NCBI GenBank assembly: GCA_911728435.2
Contig: OU452204.1
Location: forward strand, 992,001-1,056,000
Reading direction: 5' to 3'
DNA length: 64,000 nucleotides
Origin: Apoderus coryli
Lineage: Eukaryota; Arthropoda; Insecta; Coleoptera; Attelabidae
Shown piece by piece: positions 34,397 to 46,531 of the stretch. The translations under genes were made by a program, and so were the position numbers. The notes under the pieces were generated by a model, which was not told where the DNA came from, made no database searches, and saw only the letters and a list, made by a program, of their open reading frames with translations. Position 1 is the first letter of the stretch. Every line of letters starts with the position of its first letter.

Positions 34397-37300
34397 CAAC
34401 TAATATAAACTGTGTAAGCCCTTACTCACTCTAATCTTCAACGAAAACGCGTAAAAGTTCGTACGTATCTCCTCCGAAGAAAAACAATTGTAAAATATGT
34501 CATGTGTTTTTACATACAGTTAAATATTGAGAATGTGCGGTAGGCTACTTTTGGTGAGGCTCCTTTGAAGCGAAACATTTTTAAAATAGTTTCCAAATCG
34601 TCACATTTTTCATTAAAGTAAAGTCAGTAGAAAAGAAAACAGATTTGTGTGTTATTCTTATGGAATCTACTCGCTTAAACAACATACCAACTTACAATGC
34701 TTTGCTGCCAGAATGTCATTCAAATTATCTCTATCCTACACCTCGTACTTATTATTCGCGCAATAGCTTAATTAAACTGAAACCTATTTAGATCCGACAC
34801 ACCCCCAGATGGATAATTAAATATATTCTTAATTTCCCCAAGTTTATTTTATTTTTGCTAAAATAATTTCTTTGTCGAAAAAAATCCATATTATTTATAT
34901 GTCATTCCATTCAATTCTTTCAAAATGTGACAACAACCTACAAAAATTGCGAAAATCGCGGTTGGCACACTTTATTCAATATATCATTATTGGCGTAAAA
35001 TACCAAAATCAATCAAGCCCAACTCAATTTACATACCCAACACAAGTTAATTAACCACAAACTTAAATTAGCCAATCTTTATTTTCAATTTTCTTTCATG
35101 AAAACTTTAGTTTCAAATCCACTTTTAAGAAAATATTCTCCCCTATAAATATATATTACATATTTTATATACTAAGAAAAAATAAATCTGACAACCAAGG
35201 AACTAAAGAGCTAATATTTGCTGTATGACAATTATGACAAGTGTCATTTCGAAATAAAATATAAATTCTTTTAATTTGTTTGAAAATATAAAAAACATAA
35301 TAAAATTCATTCTAATATTGGTTATTGTACACGGTAATTATATTCTATTAATACCTAATGTTTATTTCTAGCCAAAATTCGATTTTTGATGTACCTATAA
35401 AAGGTTAAACATATTACACGTACGTAAACAAACACTAGAAAAGGCTATACAAGCTTTCTTACGTAAGTACTTTAAAACACAATACTTTTTATGTTTATTT
35501 AAAGGTATTTCAGCTAGATTTGTTTATGTACGTACCTACATATTATACCACATACTACTTAGGTATCTCCTAATCTCCACATTGGTAAACCAAAACGACT
35601 TACCATAAAGCACAGAATAATACATTCCTTATTCTGTGGAAAGAAACTTTTATTTAGAGAAAGTATTTTTATCATAGAAGCAGCATAATATAAAATATTT
35701 TATACAATTAGGTACCTACACGAAATAGAAACATGGGTACAACTAATAATGTTTCCAAAAGAAAATTAATATTATTTCAAAACGATCAAATTAATGTAGC
35801 GACTTGACATGGTAAACAAGGTTTAAGATAGTTTTCGAATCAATAAAGGTTTCTGAAGATAAATTCTGCTAGAGTTGAAAAGGTGATAATTGTCTCACAT
35901 ATTTATTTAACATAAGTAGTCTAAAAATTCATTTGTCGTGTTTTAGATCAAAGAAGCATAACCCAAAATAGCAGAAATTGTTTTGAAAACAAGCACATAA
36001 TGTACTGGATGGTATTAACGTTGTATTCCAAGTATTCAGTCAATGAGAGAAAACCATTTATAATTTTGCATTTATATATTTTTTTATAAGTAGTAGTAGT
36101 AGTGTTTATTTCACCCAATATTAATGTATACAATAATAATAATAAGTAATAATAAGTCGTAACATAAAAGTTATTACAGTTTGTTGTTTTTCAAATAAAA
36201 CGCTATTCAGTTGAATTGATATGGTACGTTCAACTGTCGCTCAGTTGAACCTAACTGATATTTACGTTGAAGGATACTACCTAGATCAGCTGGGCAGCTA
36301 TTCTTGAAAACCAGGGAGTAGAACAATTGTGAGGCGAGGCAAAGTCTATTAAATTAGCACAGCTTTGCTTCACTTCTATGTTCACTTGAACTGATGTGAT
36401 AGGGGTAATTGCCACTCATTTTCAACATAACTTTTTCAGTTAATTGTCAACGAAGAAAAATGCTAATGCCTATAGACTTTGATAGATAACAAAAGTCAAT
36501 GTTACCAACATACAAAAAATAAAAACATGTGAACTAAAGGTGTAAGGTAATAAAACTGTCGATAGTGTTTTTGATTCTTTAAATAATCAGCTGTAGCAAA
36601 AACGTTATCGTAAATATTAAATATACTGTGGTTAAGTGTGGAATAAATTAAAAAAACCATAAACAGGGTCATACAGAAAAATATATTAGTTTTACAACGC
36701 TTAAATTTTTTAGAGCGAAACAAAAAAGTTAGAAAACTTTTGATTTTTTGTAGTATGTTAGAATGGTTTCATACATTTTTTTATACAGGGTGAAATCATT
36801 TTTAGGAAAAAATATTTATTATTATGACAGAGAAAATTCAAATTTTACTGTCAAATTTACTATATGAGATCAGTTTATAAACAAATATATAAACATAAAA
36901 TAATAACTAGAATTACAGGGTGTCCCAAATTTTTTGCCTTAGTGTTAAGAGCACGTTTTTTTAGCAATTCTTTAGAGTGAAAAGTACAAATATTAAGAAC
37001 TTTTACATTTCCAGAATAACCGCCTACAATTTAGATAAAGGGATACTCAAAAATGTTTATATTTATTTTCAAGATTTTCAGGCAAGGTAGAACGTAAAGA
37101 CAGAAAAACTTTTTAATTTTTTAGTTTTTTAGAATGGTTTCATGAAATTATTGCACAGAATGGCTCAAAAATGTTTCATAAGAATTTTTTTATATATTTT
37201 TTCACAGTATTTTTAGTTAGAATGGGGTCATACATTTTTATACAGGGTGTATGTGTATTGTTTCCATTTATTTGATCAGGTTTTTAAACCATATTTTCAG

Positions 37301-37452
37301 CGACAGGTTACTTTTTTTTTATTAATTTATTTAACTTTTGAGTTTTCTTAGTTTGTTAGAGCGGTGTCATAAAATTTATTTATATACAGGGTGTCTCAAA
37401 TGTAATTCTGTTTATGTGATTAGGTTTTAAACCAATATTTTCAGTTTTTTTT
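34397..37452 (-). repeat. outer right arm of palindrome
   Basis: Inverted partner of 24676-27725. The decayed CAGGGTGT-type array lies at 36640-37440. No gene seen. Confidence 0.78.
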
Positions 37453-37527
37453 TTATAACCCTCGATGACTTTTGTCATAGATAAGACTACCACAAAACGA
37501 CTGGGAAATCCCAAAGGGATTTCTTGT
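37453..37527 (+). repeat. terminal module T6 (right end of palindrome)
   Basis: Same variant as T3. Directly abuts BEL copy A, whose homology to copies B and C starts at 37528, so the hairpin end marks the junction. Confidence 0.85.
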
Positions 37528-40500
37528 TTTTACATAAAATGTATACATTAACATTATTTGAATTGTTCAAATTAAATTCTATTTAAAAATATACTTAATA
37601 TCTATTTGTAGGTACTTAATCATAAACATTCTATAACAGGTATTTATTTACTTACAACTAAAAAAACTTTTATTACTGTTCTAACTCCTGTTTGTCCCAA
37701 TTTGTTGCAGCACACCACCTCTGGATTTACACATTTCACACATGTAGACGAGTATTTTCAATGATTTCTTGCTATAGTTTCTTCACGACCAAGAGGTAAA
37801 ACACTAACAGCATTCTCGCTTGAAGAACCATGCAATGATGCTAGAGGTACAACACTATTAGCAGCACTGTCATTTAGAATTAGTTGTTGTCAAAAATATA
37901 ATACAGTCCACTTGTCAAACATATACATAAAATAGGCATTTTTAAACAGAATAAGTGTTTTTAATAGCAACAAACATACAAAAAAGATGTGTTGGTCAAT
38001 TTGAAACAATTTAAATTGCACCAACATAACAAGATTTAAGGTTAAAGGAGGAATATAAGGCATTCATTCATGAGTATGTTTCTTTGGGACATGCTAGATT
38101 TGTTGATCAGAACATAGGATTTTCACCTGAGGGTAGATACTATTTTCCTCATCATTGTGTGGTTGGAGAAGATAAACTCACGACCAAATATCGGGTTGTT
38201 TTTGACGGATCCACGAAAACCACTTCTGGGTTAAGTTTAAATGATATAATGTTAAAGGGTAGTTCAGTTTAACCGGCAGATATTCAAAAAACATTTTGTA
38301 CATACAGGAGCATCAAAGTTGACTGTCGGGATCGAATATTGCAAAACATTGTGTGGAGGGATGTTCCTTCGGAAGAAATTCGTCATCTTGAATTACAAAC
38401 TGTGACTTATGGAACAAATTGCGCTCCTTTCTTGGCAACTCTTACTTTGGTGGAATTGGCTAATCAAAATCAACACGTTTATCCCTTGGCAGCTGACACT
38501 TTGTTAAAACAAACATATGTTGATGACATATTGGGTGGCACTAACTCTTCTGATGAATTGCTGTTGCTGCAAAAGGAACTCACAGAATTATTAAAATCCG
38601 CAGGATTCTATCTTCACAAGTTCAATTCAAATATCAGAAATTTACTTCGTTCGTCTCAAAAGTGAGATCAAATTATATTTCAACCGGATAATTCAAGCTC
38701 AAAGGTGTTAGGACTTTCTTGGGATTCAATTTCTGATTCTTTTCAAATATCGGTTCCAAATTTAGATGCAAAAAAAGGTTTTACAAAACGTGAGGTACTC
38801 TCAGTAATTGCACAAATATTTGACCCAATGGGATATGTGGGACCAATAATTATTGTGGCTAAAATAATGATGCAAAAGCTATGGTCCTTAAAAATTGAAT
38901 GGGATCAGAAGTTACCAGAAGACTTATTGCGGGATCGGGTGAAATTCTATAACAACTTACCATTATTTAAACATTTATCAATAGCTAGGTGTATATTTGA
39001 TAAAGGAAAAATTGTGTCTATACATATCATGTAACTTAGTTTGTTCCAAATCTAGGGTAGCACCGCTTAAAACAGTGTCGCTACCTAGATTAGAATTGTG
39101 TGGGTTTCTGTTGTTGGCACGTATGTGTCACAGGGTGGCATCATGCACGGATGTCAACTTTGATAACATAGTTATGTTCTTTGATTCAAAAATTGTTCTT
39201 GCATGGGTTCAAGCATCTCCTTCTCGGTGGACCGCTTTTGTAGCAAATAGGGTATCGGAGATCCAGGATATATCAGCTGGTGTATTATGGAGACACGACT
39301 TACCTGTTGAGAATCCTGCTGATCACATATCTAGGGGGTTATGTGCTGAATCTATTTCAGCCTGTAAAATTTGGTGGCAAGGTCCTGAGTTTTTAGCGGA
39401 TCCAAATTGGACTGTAGCTGACTGTAAAACAGAGGGTATCGAGGATGATAAGTTAATGTTGCCAGAGCAGAAATCTGTAACACATTTTGAAGTAAAGGTT
39501 GAAATTAATTCCCACATTTTTAGTAGATTTTCGTCATACATTAGGATGCAAAGGTGCATTGCATATGTGCTTAGGGTTCTATATAACGCAAGAAAAAATA
39601 TTGTAAAAACATCTGGTCCTCTTACGGTAGACGAACTTCATCGGCTCTTCAACGCATTTTCTGGGTGACTCAAATGGAACACTTTTCAGAAGAAATGTTT
39701 CATCTGAAGGAAAATAAAATGTTAAATAGAAGTTCTATTCTGACGTTAAATCCATTTTTAGATTCAAATGAAATATTAAGAGTAGGTGGTCGTCTATGCA
39801 ACGCATATCTTCCATATGACGCGAAACCTCCAATTATTTTGTATCCTGATTGCCATGTCGGCAGATTATTAATCGAATACGAACACAAACGGTTGGGACA
39901 TTCTGGCCCGCAATCTGTTCTTAATAGTTTGCGTCGAAGGGTTTGGATAGTTAAGGGTTTAAGAACGATTAAAAAGGTTTTACTAATTGTGTTAGGTGTC
40001 ATAGATTCAAGGCCGCAATGTCAAAACAGTTAATGGGAAGTCTTCCTATTGAAAAAACAGAATTAATACGTCCATTCCTACATGTAGCAGCAATTGACTT
40101 TGGTGGACCATTTATGGTCAAGGAATCTAGGTTGCGGAAGGCTAAGGTTTCCAAGGCATATATCGCCTTATTTGTTTGTATGGCAACAACTTGAATTGGT
40201 TTCCAACCTATCAACGGAAGCATTTATTTTAGCCTTAAAACGGTTTATTTCTCGTCGGGGATATCCAGCCTCGATTAGTAGTGATAACGCCACAAATTTC
40301 AAAGGGGCTAATAACTTATTACATGATATGTATAAGTATTTTAAAACAAATTCAAATAAAATTCAGGACTTTCTATCAAGTCAGGGTGTAACTTGGAAGT
40401 TTATTCCTCGGGGAATTCCTCACTGGGGTGGTCTTTGGGAGGCTGGTATTAAAAGTACTAAATACCACCTCAGGAGCGTTATTGAGCACGCAGTTTTGAA

Positions 40501-40990
40501 TTTTGAATGTTTAACGACTATTTTAAGTCAAATAGAGGCTATTTTAAACTCTAGACCACTTCAGCCGGTATCGTCTTCTATATCGGATTTGTCTTGTCTG
40601 ACTCCGGGACATTTTTTAATAGGGCAGCCATTGACTGCATTTCCAGAAAAGGATGTGCTCGCTATTAATGAAAATCCACTTTCCGTATGGCAACAATGCG
40701 CAAGGTTACGACCAGAGTTTTGGAAAAGGTGGTCTACAGATTATTTGAACCAACTTTAGTTTCGACCTAAATGGAAATTTTCTGAAATTAATTTGAAAAT
40801 TGGTGACTTGGTGTTAGTGAGGGATGAAAATCTATCTCCTCTAGAGTGGTGTTTGGCGAGAGTTGTATTAATTATGCCTGGGCGTGAAAATATGGTTCGT
40901 GTAGTAAGAATTAAAACCAACAAAATTCTCTTGTTTTTGAACGGCGTTGCGACGCAAAGTAAAATTTTGAATTTTACACAGTCCGCTATA
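37528..40990 (+). mobile_element. BEL/Pao copy A, internally deleted
   Basis: Homologous to copy B from 41748 and copy C from 57576. An internal deletion joins 37868 to the sequence equivalent to about 43560 in B, removing the minisatellite, leader and protease. No gag is present. The left part of its LTR is replaced by the T6 terminus. Confidence 0.85.
38046..39664 (+). pseudogene. BEL/Pao reverse transcriptase-RNase H, copy A
   Basis: Retains the RT core with Y-V-D-D (near 38516-38527) and the Pao-type linker. Lesions: a nonsense change near 38270, a small insertion near 38290, TGA at 38663-38665, and a deletion at about 39030 that removes the RNase H motif G-F-S-D-A-S present in B and C. 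It also has the frame break near 39660 that all three copies share. Not functional. Confidence 0.9.
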
Positions 40991-41000
40991 GGTAATAGCC
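39665..41000 (+). pseudogene. BEL/Pao integrase and C-terminal DUF5641-like domain, copy A
   Basis: Integrase zinc-binding start (H-x4-H), D-F-G-G-P-F and S-D-N-A-T-N-F blocks, then H-W-G-G-L-W-E-A with the catalytic glutamate; the C-terminal domain has G-D-L-V-L-V-R-D-E-N. Broken by frameshifts near 39985-40085 and a deletion near 40188, with a TAG at about 40757. Confidence 0.9.
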
Positions 41001-41747
41001 AAGATCAGATCACTGCCATTTTCTTGGTAAAAGTAAAAGAAATGTATTTGGTTTGGCTATGTAAATAATCTTTAATAATTATTAATGTGTTGTTTGTTGA
41101 ACTTACTATTTAATTTGTTACATAATAATATAAGTTTAATTAAAAACACAAAACAATCCAGTTTCTTTTCCAAACAAAACACAAAATTAATCGCTGAGCT
41201 AGCGAGTCAAAACAGATAGAATATAACCTATAAAATGTTTTATAAATAACTTGTTTTCATAGGCGTTCGTAAATAGAGGAAAAGGGGTCAAAAAGTAAAA
41301 AATATATATTTCCTAAACTTATTCGAAATATATAATAATATTTCATAGTTGTGACACAGCATTAAGATTTACAGCAGTTTATGTTTGATCTCACAATTCC
41401 AAAAATTTGACATTGAACACGCTAACCCCGGGTTACATATCAGGATGGGCTTTAAAATAACACAAAATGAATAGAGGGGTACTAAATAAATTTCATAAAA
41501 TACCTGAAGCAATTTAAATAGGTATAAACGGGATGAGCAATACAATATAGATAAAAAATAAGTGCACAGTAGGTCGTATACAAAAACTAAATTTTATTAA
41601 TATGTGTAAATAGATAGATATTACAATTCTTTTATATGTAGTAGTTTATGATGAGGAGCTGTTAAAACCTGTTGAGGTAAGAAAAGGGAAACACACATAT
41701 CTACTTAAAAATATTGTTTTATTTTTTATAGTTACCTATTTTTACAT
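40991..41747 (+). mobile_element. BEL/Pao LTR region between copies A and B
   Basis: Begins (G/T)GTAATAGCCAAGATCAG, the same sequence that follows integrase at 56801 and 63752, so it is the LTR 5' edge. Its 3' edge cannot be fixed. It contains one 135-bp monomer (41205-41345) of the family expanded at 48.4 and 52.6 kb. No coding sequence. Confidence 0.7.
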
Positions 41748-43324
41748 AAAATGTATACATTAACATTATTTGAATTGTTTAAATTAAATTCTATTTAAAA
41801 ATATACTTAATATCTATTTGTAGGTACTTAATCATAAACATTCTATAACAGGTATTTATTTACTTACAACTAAAAAAACTTTTATTACTGTTCTAACTTC
41901 TGTTTGTCCCAATTTGTTGCAGCACACCACCTCTGGATTTATACATTTCACACATGTAGACGAGTATTTTCAATGATTTCTTGCTATAGTTTCTTCACGA
42001 CCAAGAGGTAAAACACTAACAGCATTCTCGCTTGACGAACCATGCAATGATGCTAGAGGTACAATACTATTAGCAGCACTCTCGCTTGACGAACCATGCA
42101 ATGATGCGAGAGGTACAACACTATCAGCCCTCACGCTTGACCAATCGAAGAATGATACAAGAGGTACAACACCAACAGCACTCTCGCTTGGCGAAGCGAG
42201 AAATGATGCAATAGGTACAACTCTAATAGCACTCTTGCTTGACGAACCGTGCAATGGTGGAAGATGTACAGCACTATCAGCACTCACCCTTAACGAACCG
42301 AGCAATGATGCAAGAGGTACAACACTATCATCACTCTGTCTTGACAATGATGCAAGAGATACAACACTAACAGCACTCTCGCTTGACGAACCGGGCAATG
42401 ATATGTCACACATGATTAATAGTTTGTTGTAATTTACAAGACAAGCTTTCTCACGAAATTAACAAAGTACACTAACACATTTTGGAATTGTGCCCAGGAA
42501 TTTATTATGTTCCTAGTGTCTACCTGCCTGTTGATTCAGCCAATCAGGAAAATACAAAATGAAATAACCTGAAAGAAGATAAATTGGTAAAACTAAATGC
42601 AGGTATTCGGGTCAAATTTTAATTCGAAAAGTACTTTAAAAAGGTAAAATCCGGATAACTGAAGGTACGTAATTTACAACTATACCAAACTCCAATTTTT
42701 TTTCAGAGGCGTAACAACGGGATGGAGGATGAACTCTTTTATTTACAAAACAAATATATTCTAATTAAAAAGTTTCTGGGTAATTTGCAATTGATTTCCG
42801 ACGTGTTGTTAAATACCAAAATCCAATAAAAACCCTCGTACAATCAGTAAATAAACTATACCTACTTGTCTAAGACGTTTCCTAATATAAAAATATCCTA
42901 AATTTAATTGCATATATTGTTAGTAATGCTAATGTGTGATCTCGTGGTTTTCCAGCATTTGCTTGAAATGACCACTCAATCGTTTTTGTGCTGGTTCGGT
43001 TAATATATTGATTCGTTTGGTTTCGTAATAGTAGTAAACGTTGTAGGTTTCGTTTCACAACAAATATTTGTTGTATATTGATCAAATAAAATTTAAACTT
43101 CTTTATTTTTATAAAAAAACTCTATTGCAAAATCTAAATTATAATTTTGGCGGTTAAACCACACCCTATGCTCTTTATAAAAAAATACACTTGTGGGGTC
43201 TTAAATAAATAACTTGCCCTTTACCACAGACTTCGGTCAATATCAATGGGTGGAACATTCCAAATGACTTGGAGTTGGCGGATAGAAGATTCTACATGAG
43301 GAGGAGGTATCTGCGAAAAGACAT
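41748..43324 (+). repeat. BEL copy B leader with 51-bp minisatellite
   Basis: 42031-42405 holds about 7.5 units of 51 bp (CTTGACGAACC...GCAATGATGCAAGAGG...). The unit length is a multiple of three, so a long frame is open on both strands; this follows from the repeat and is not good evidence of a gene. The rest (42430-43260) is non-coding and matches C, except that C has an 895-bp insertion. Gag is absent. Confidence 0.75.
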
Positions 43325-43506
43325 ATGACTTCGGATGATAGGGTGTGTGAGGATATTTATGTTAACACTACTAAAAGGATTGATTCAGGTGAATTTGAGG
43401 TTAGGTTACCATTTAAACCTAATTACACTGCAAATATGTTAGGAGATTCACTGAGTGGGGCCACTCACAGGTTTTTCTCTCTTGAGACACGGTTATTAAG
43501 AGATTC
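43325..43506 (+). pseudogene. BEL copy B protease/RT linker fragment
   Basis: Matches C 60285-60468 (R-V-C-E-D-I-Y through H-R-F-F-S-L-E-T-R). About 230 bp of the preceding protease-like segment found in C (60040-60268) is deleted here at about 43300. Confidence 0.75.
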
Positions 43507-43732
43507 GTTAAACGCATATTTGTTAACATCCTGTAACACTGTTTCTAATATGCAATGGAACTTTTTACTGTCATTTAGAATTAGTTGTTGTCAAAAATAT
43601 AATACAGTCCACTTGTCAAACATATACATAAAATAGTCATTTTTAAACAGAATAAGTGTTTTTAATAGCAACAAACATACAAAAAATATGTGTTGGTCAA
43701 TTTGAAACAATTTAAATTGCCCCAACATAACA
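43507..43732 (+). mobile_element. 226-bp insertion shared by BEL copies
   Basis: Flanked by AGATTC direct repeats (43501-43506 and 43733-43738), it interrupts pol between the linker and RT. The same insert at the same site is in C (60469-60694), and the remnant in A begins inside it. Only a 4-base inverted match at its ends (GTTA), so the type is unclear. Confidence 0.65.
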
Positions 43733-43738
43733 AGATTC

Positions 43739-45222
43739 AAGGTTAAAGGAGGAATATAAGGCATTCATTCATGAGTATGTTTCTTTGGGACATGCTAGAT
43801 TTGTTGATCAGAACATAGGATTTTCACCTGAGGGTAGATACTATTTTCCTCATCATTGTGTGGTTGGAGAAGATAAACTCACGACGAAATATCAGGTGGT
43901 TTTTGACGGATCCATGAAAACCACTTCTGGGTTAAGTTTAAATGATATAATGTTAAAGGGTAGTCCAGTTCAACCGGCAGATATTCAAAAAATGTACAGG
44001 AGCATCAAAGTTGACTGTCGGGATCGAATATTGCAAAACATTGTGTGGAGGGATGTTCCTTCGGAAGAAATTCGTCATCTTGAATTACAAACTGTGACTT
44101 ATGGAACAAATTGCGCTCCTTTCTTGGCAACTCTTACTTGGTGGAAGTGGCCAATCAAAATCAACACGTTTATCCCTTAGGTGTTAGGACTTTCTTGGGA
44201 TTCAATTTCTGATTCTTTTCAAATATCGGTTCCAAATTTAGATGCAAAAAAAGGTTTTACAAAACGTGAGGTACTCTCAGTTATTGCGCAAATATTTGAC
44301 CCAATGGGATATGTGAGACCAATAATTATTGTGGCAAAAATAATGATGCAAAAGCTGTGGTCCTTAAAAATTGAATATGGGATCATAAGTTACCAGAAGA
44401 CTTATTGCGGGATCGGGTGAAATTCTATAACAACTTACCATTATTAAAAAAATTATCAATAGCTAGGTGTATATTTGATAAAGGAAAAATTGTGTCTATA
44501 CAATTAATTGGGTTTTCAGATGCATCAATGCAAGCCTACGGGGCTTGTTTATATGTTAGGGCGTTATACTTAAATGATAAAGTATCATGTAACTTAGTTT
44601 GTTCCAAATCTAGGGTAGCACCGCTTAAAACAGTGTCGCTACCTAGATTAGTATTGTGTGGGTTTCTGTTGTTGACACGTATGTGTCACAGGGTGGCATC
44701 ATGCATGGATGTCAACTTTGATAACATAGTTATCTTCTTTGATTCAAAAATTGTTCTTGCATGAGTTCAAGCATCTCCTTCGCGGTGGACCGCTTTTGTA
44801 GCAAATAGGGTATCGGAGATCCAGGATTTATCAGCTGGTGTATTATGGAGACACGACTTACCTGCTGAGAATCCTGCTGATCACATATCTAGGGGGTTAT
44901 GTGCTGAATCTATTTCAGCTTGTAAAATTTGGTGGCAAGGTCCTGAGTTTTTAGCGGATCCAAATTGGACTGTAGCTGACTGTAAAACAGAGGGTATCGA
45001 GGATGATAAGTTAATGTTGCCAGAGCAAAAATCTGTAACACATTTTGAAGTAAAGGTTGAAATTAATTCCCACATTTTTTGTAGATTTTCGTCATTCATT
45101 AGGATGCAAAGGTGCATTGCATATGAGCTTAGGGTTCTATATAACGCAAGACAAAATATTGTAAAAACATCTGGTCCTCTTACGGTAGACGAACTTCATC
45201 GGCTTTTCAACGCATTTTCTGG
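43739..45222 (+). pseudogene. BEL/Pao reverse transcriptase-RNase H, copy B
   Basis: Relative to C, about 217 bp is deleted at 44178, removing the Y-V-D-D catalytic box. There are also a small frame change near 44145, an extra base near 44375 and a TGA at 44762-44764. RNase H keeps G-F-S-D-A-S. Shares the frame break near 45215 with A and C. Confidence 0.9.
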
Positions 45223-46490
45223 GTGACTCAAATGGAACACTTTTCAGAAGAAATGTTTCATCTGAAGGAAAATCAAATGTTAAATAGAAGTTCTATTCTG
45301 ACGTTAAATCCATTTTTAGATTCAAATGAAATATTAAGAGTAGGTGGTCGTCTATGCAACGCATGTCTTCCATATGACGCGAAACCTCCAATTATTTTGT
45401 ATCCTGATTGCCATGTCAGCAGATTATTAATCGAATACGAACACAATCGGTTGGGACATTCTGGCCCGCAATCTGTTCTTAATAGTTTGCGTCGAAGGGT
45501 TTGGATAGTTAAGGGTTTAAGAACGATTAAAAAGGATTTACTTAATTGTGTTAGGTGTCATAGATTCAAGGCCGCAATGTCAAAACAGTTAATGGGAAGT
45601 CTTCCTATTGAAATAACAGAATTAACACGTCCATTCCTACATGTAGGAATTGACTTTGGTGGACCATTTATGGTCAAGGAATCTAGGTTGCGGAAGGCCA
45701 AGGTTTCCAAGGCATATACCGCCTTATTTGTTTGTATGGCAACTAAGGCAATCCACATTGAATTGGTATCCAACCTTTCAACGGAAGCATTTATTTTAGC
45801 CTTAAAACGGTTTATTTCTCGTCGGGGATATCCAGCCTCGATTAGTAGTGATAACGCCACAAATTTCAAAGGGGCTAATAACTTATTAAATGATATGTAT
45901 AAGTATTTTAAAACAAATTCAAATGAAATTCAGGACTTTCTATCAAGTCAGGGTGTAACTTGGAAGTTTATTCCTCGGGGAAGTCCTCACTGGGGTGGTC
46001 TTTGGGAGGCTAGTATTAAAAATGTTTAACGACTATTTTAAGTCAAATAGAGGCTATTTTAAACTCTAGACCACTTCAGCCGGTATCGTCTTCTATATCG
46101 GATTTGTCTTGCCTGACTCCGGGACATTTCTTAATAGGGCAGCCATTGACTGCATTTCCAGAAAAGGATGTGCTCGCTATTAATGAAAATCCACTTACCG
46201 TATGGCAACAATGTGCAAGGTTACGACCAGAGTTTTGGAAAAGGTGGTCTACAGATTATTTGAACCAACTTCAGTTTCGACCTAAATGGAAATTTTCTGA
46301 AATTAATTTGAAAATTGGTGACTTGGTGTTAGTGAGGGATGAAAATCTATCTCCTCTAGAGTGGTGTTTGGCGAGAGTTGTATTAATTATGCCTGGGCGT
46401 GACAATAAGTTTCGTGTAGTAAGAATTAAAACCAACAAAATTCTCTTGTTTTTGAACGGCGTTGCGACGCAAAGTAAAATTTTGAATTTT
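45223..46490 (+). pseudogene. BEL/Pao integrase and DUF5641-like domain, copy B
   Basis: A continuous 268-codon frame covers the zinc site (H-x4-H, C-x2-C), the first two catalytic aspartates and H-W-G-G-L-W-E-A. A deletion of about 50 bp at 46024 breaks the frame before the C-terminal domain (46104-46490). It is the best preserved integrase of the three. Confidence 0.9.
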
Positions 46491-46499
46491 ACACAGCCC

Positions 46500-46506
46500 A
46501 CTATAG
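46500..46506. repeat. target-site duplication, left copy (ACTATAG)
   Basis: Repeated at 56794-56800. The uninterrupted junction in copy A (40985-40991, CTATAG followed by GTAATAGCC) has it once. Confidence 0.82.
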
Positions 46507-46531
46507 CGTTGATTGAAATATTTAATAAGAT

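Larger units (their letters stand above)
24601..37527. repeat. 12.9-kb imperfect palindrome (foldback-like), hairpin terminus at both ends
   Basis: The outer arms 24601-27725 and 34397-37527 are inverted copies of nearly equal length (3.13 kb). The inner arms 27726-30320 and 32343-34396 are also inverted, differing mainly in array length and a 170-bp deletion. The loop is 30321-32342. Each arm contains two terminus modules (T3 and T4; T5 and T6). Foldback elements such as Drosophila FB and Galileo have long inverted arms made of tandem repeats, but no transposase is visible here and the flanks show no target duplication, so the class is open. Confidence 0.8.

Noticed and set aside
24601..37527. 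Classical Helitron
   Set aside because: There is a terminal hairpin, but no CTRR end, no Rep/helicase coding sequence and no TC start that I could place.
41970..42413. 147-residue frame in BEL copies B and C
   Set aside because: The 51-bp minisatellite is open on both strands because its unit is a multiple of three; not evidence for a gene.
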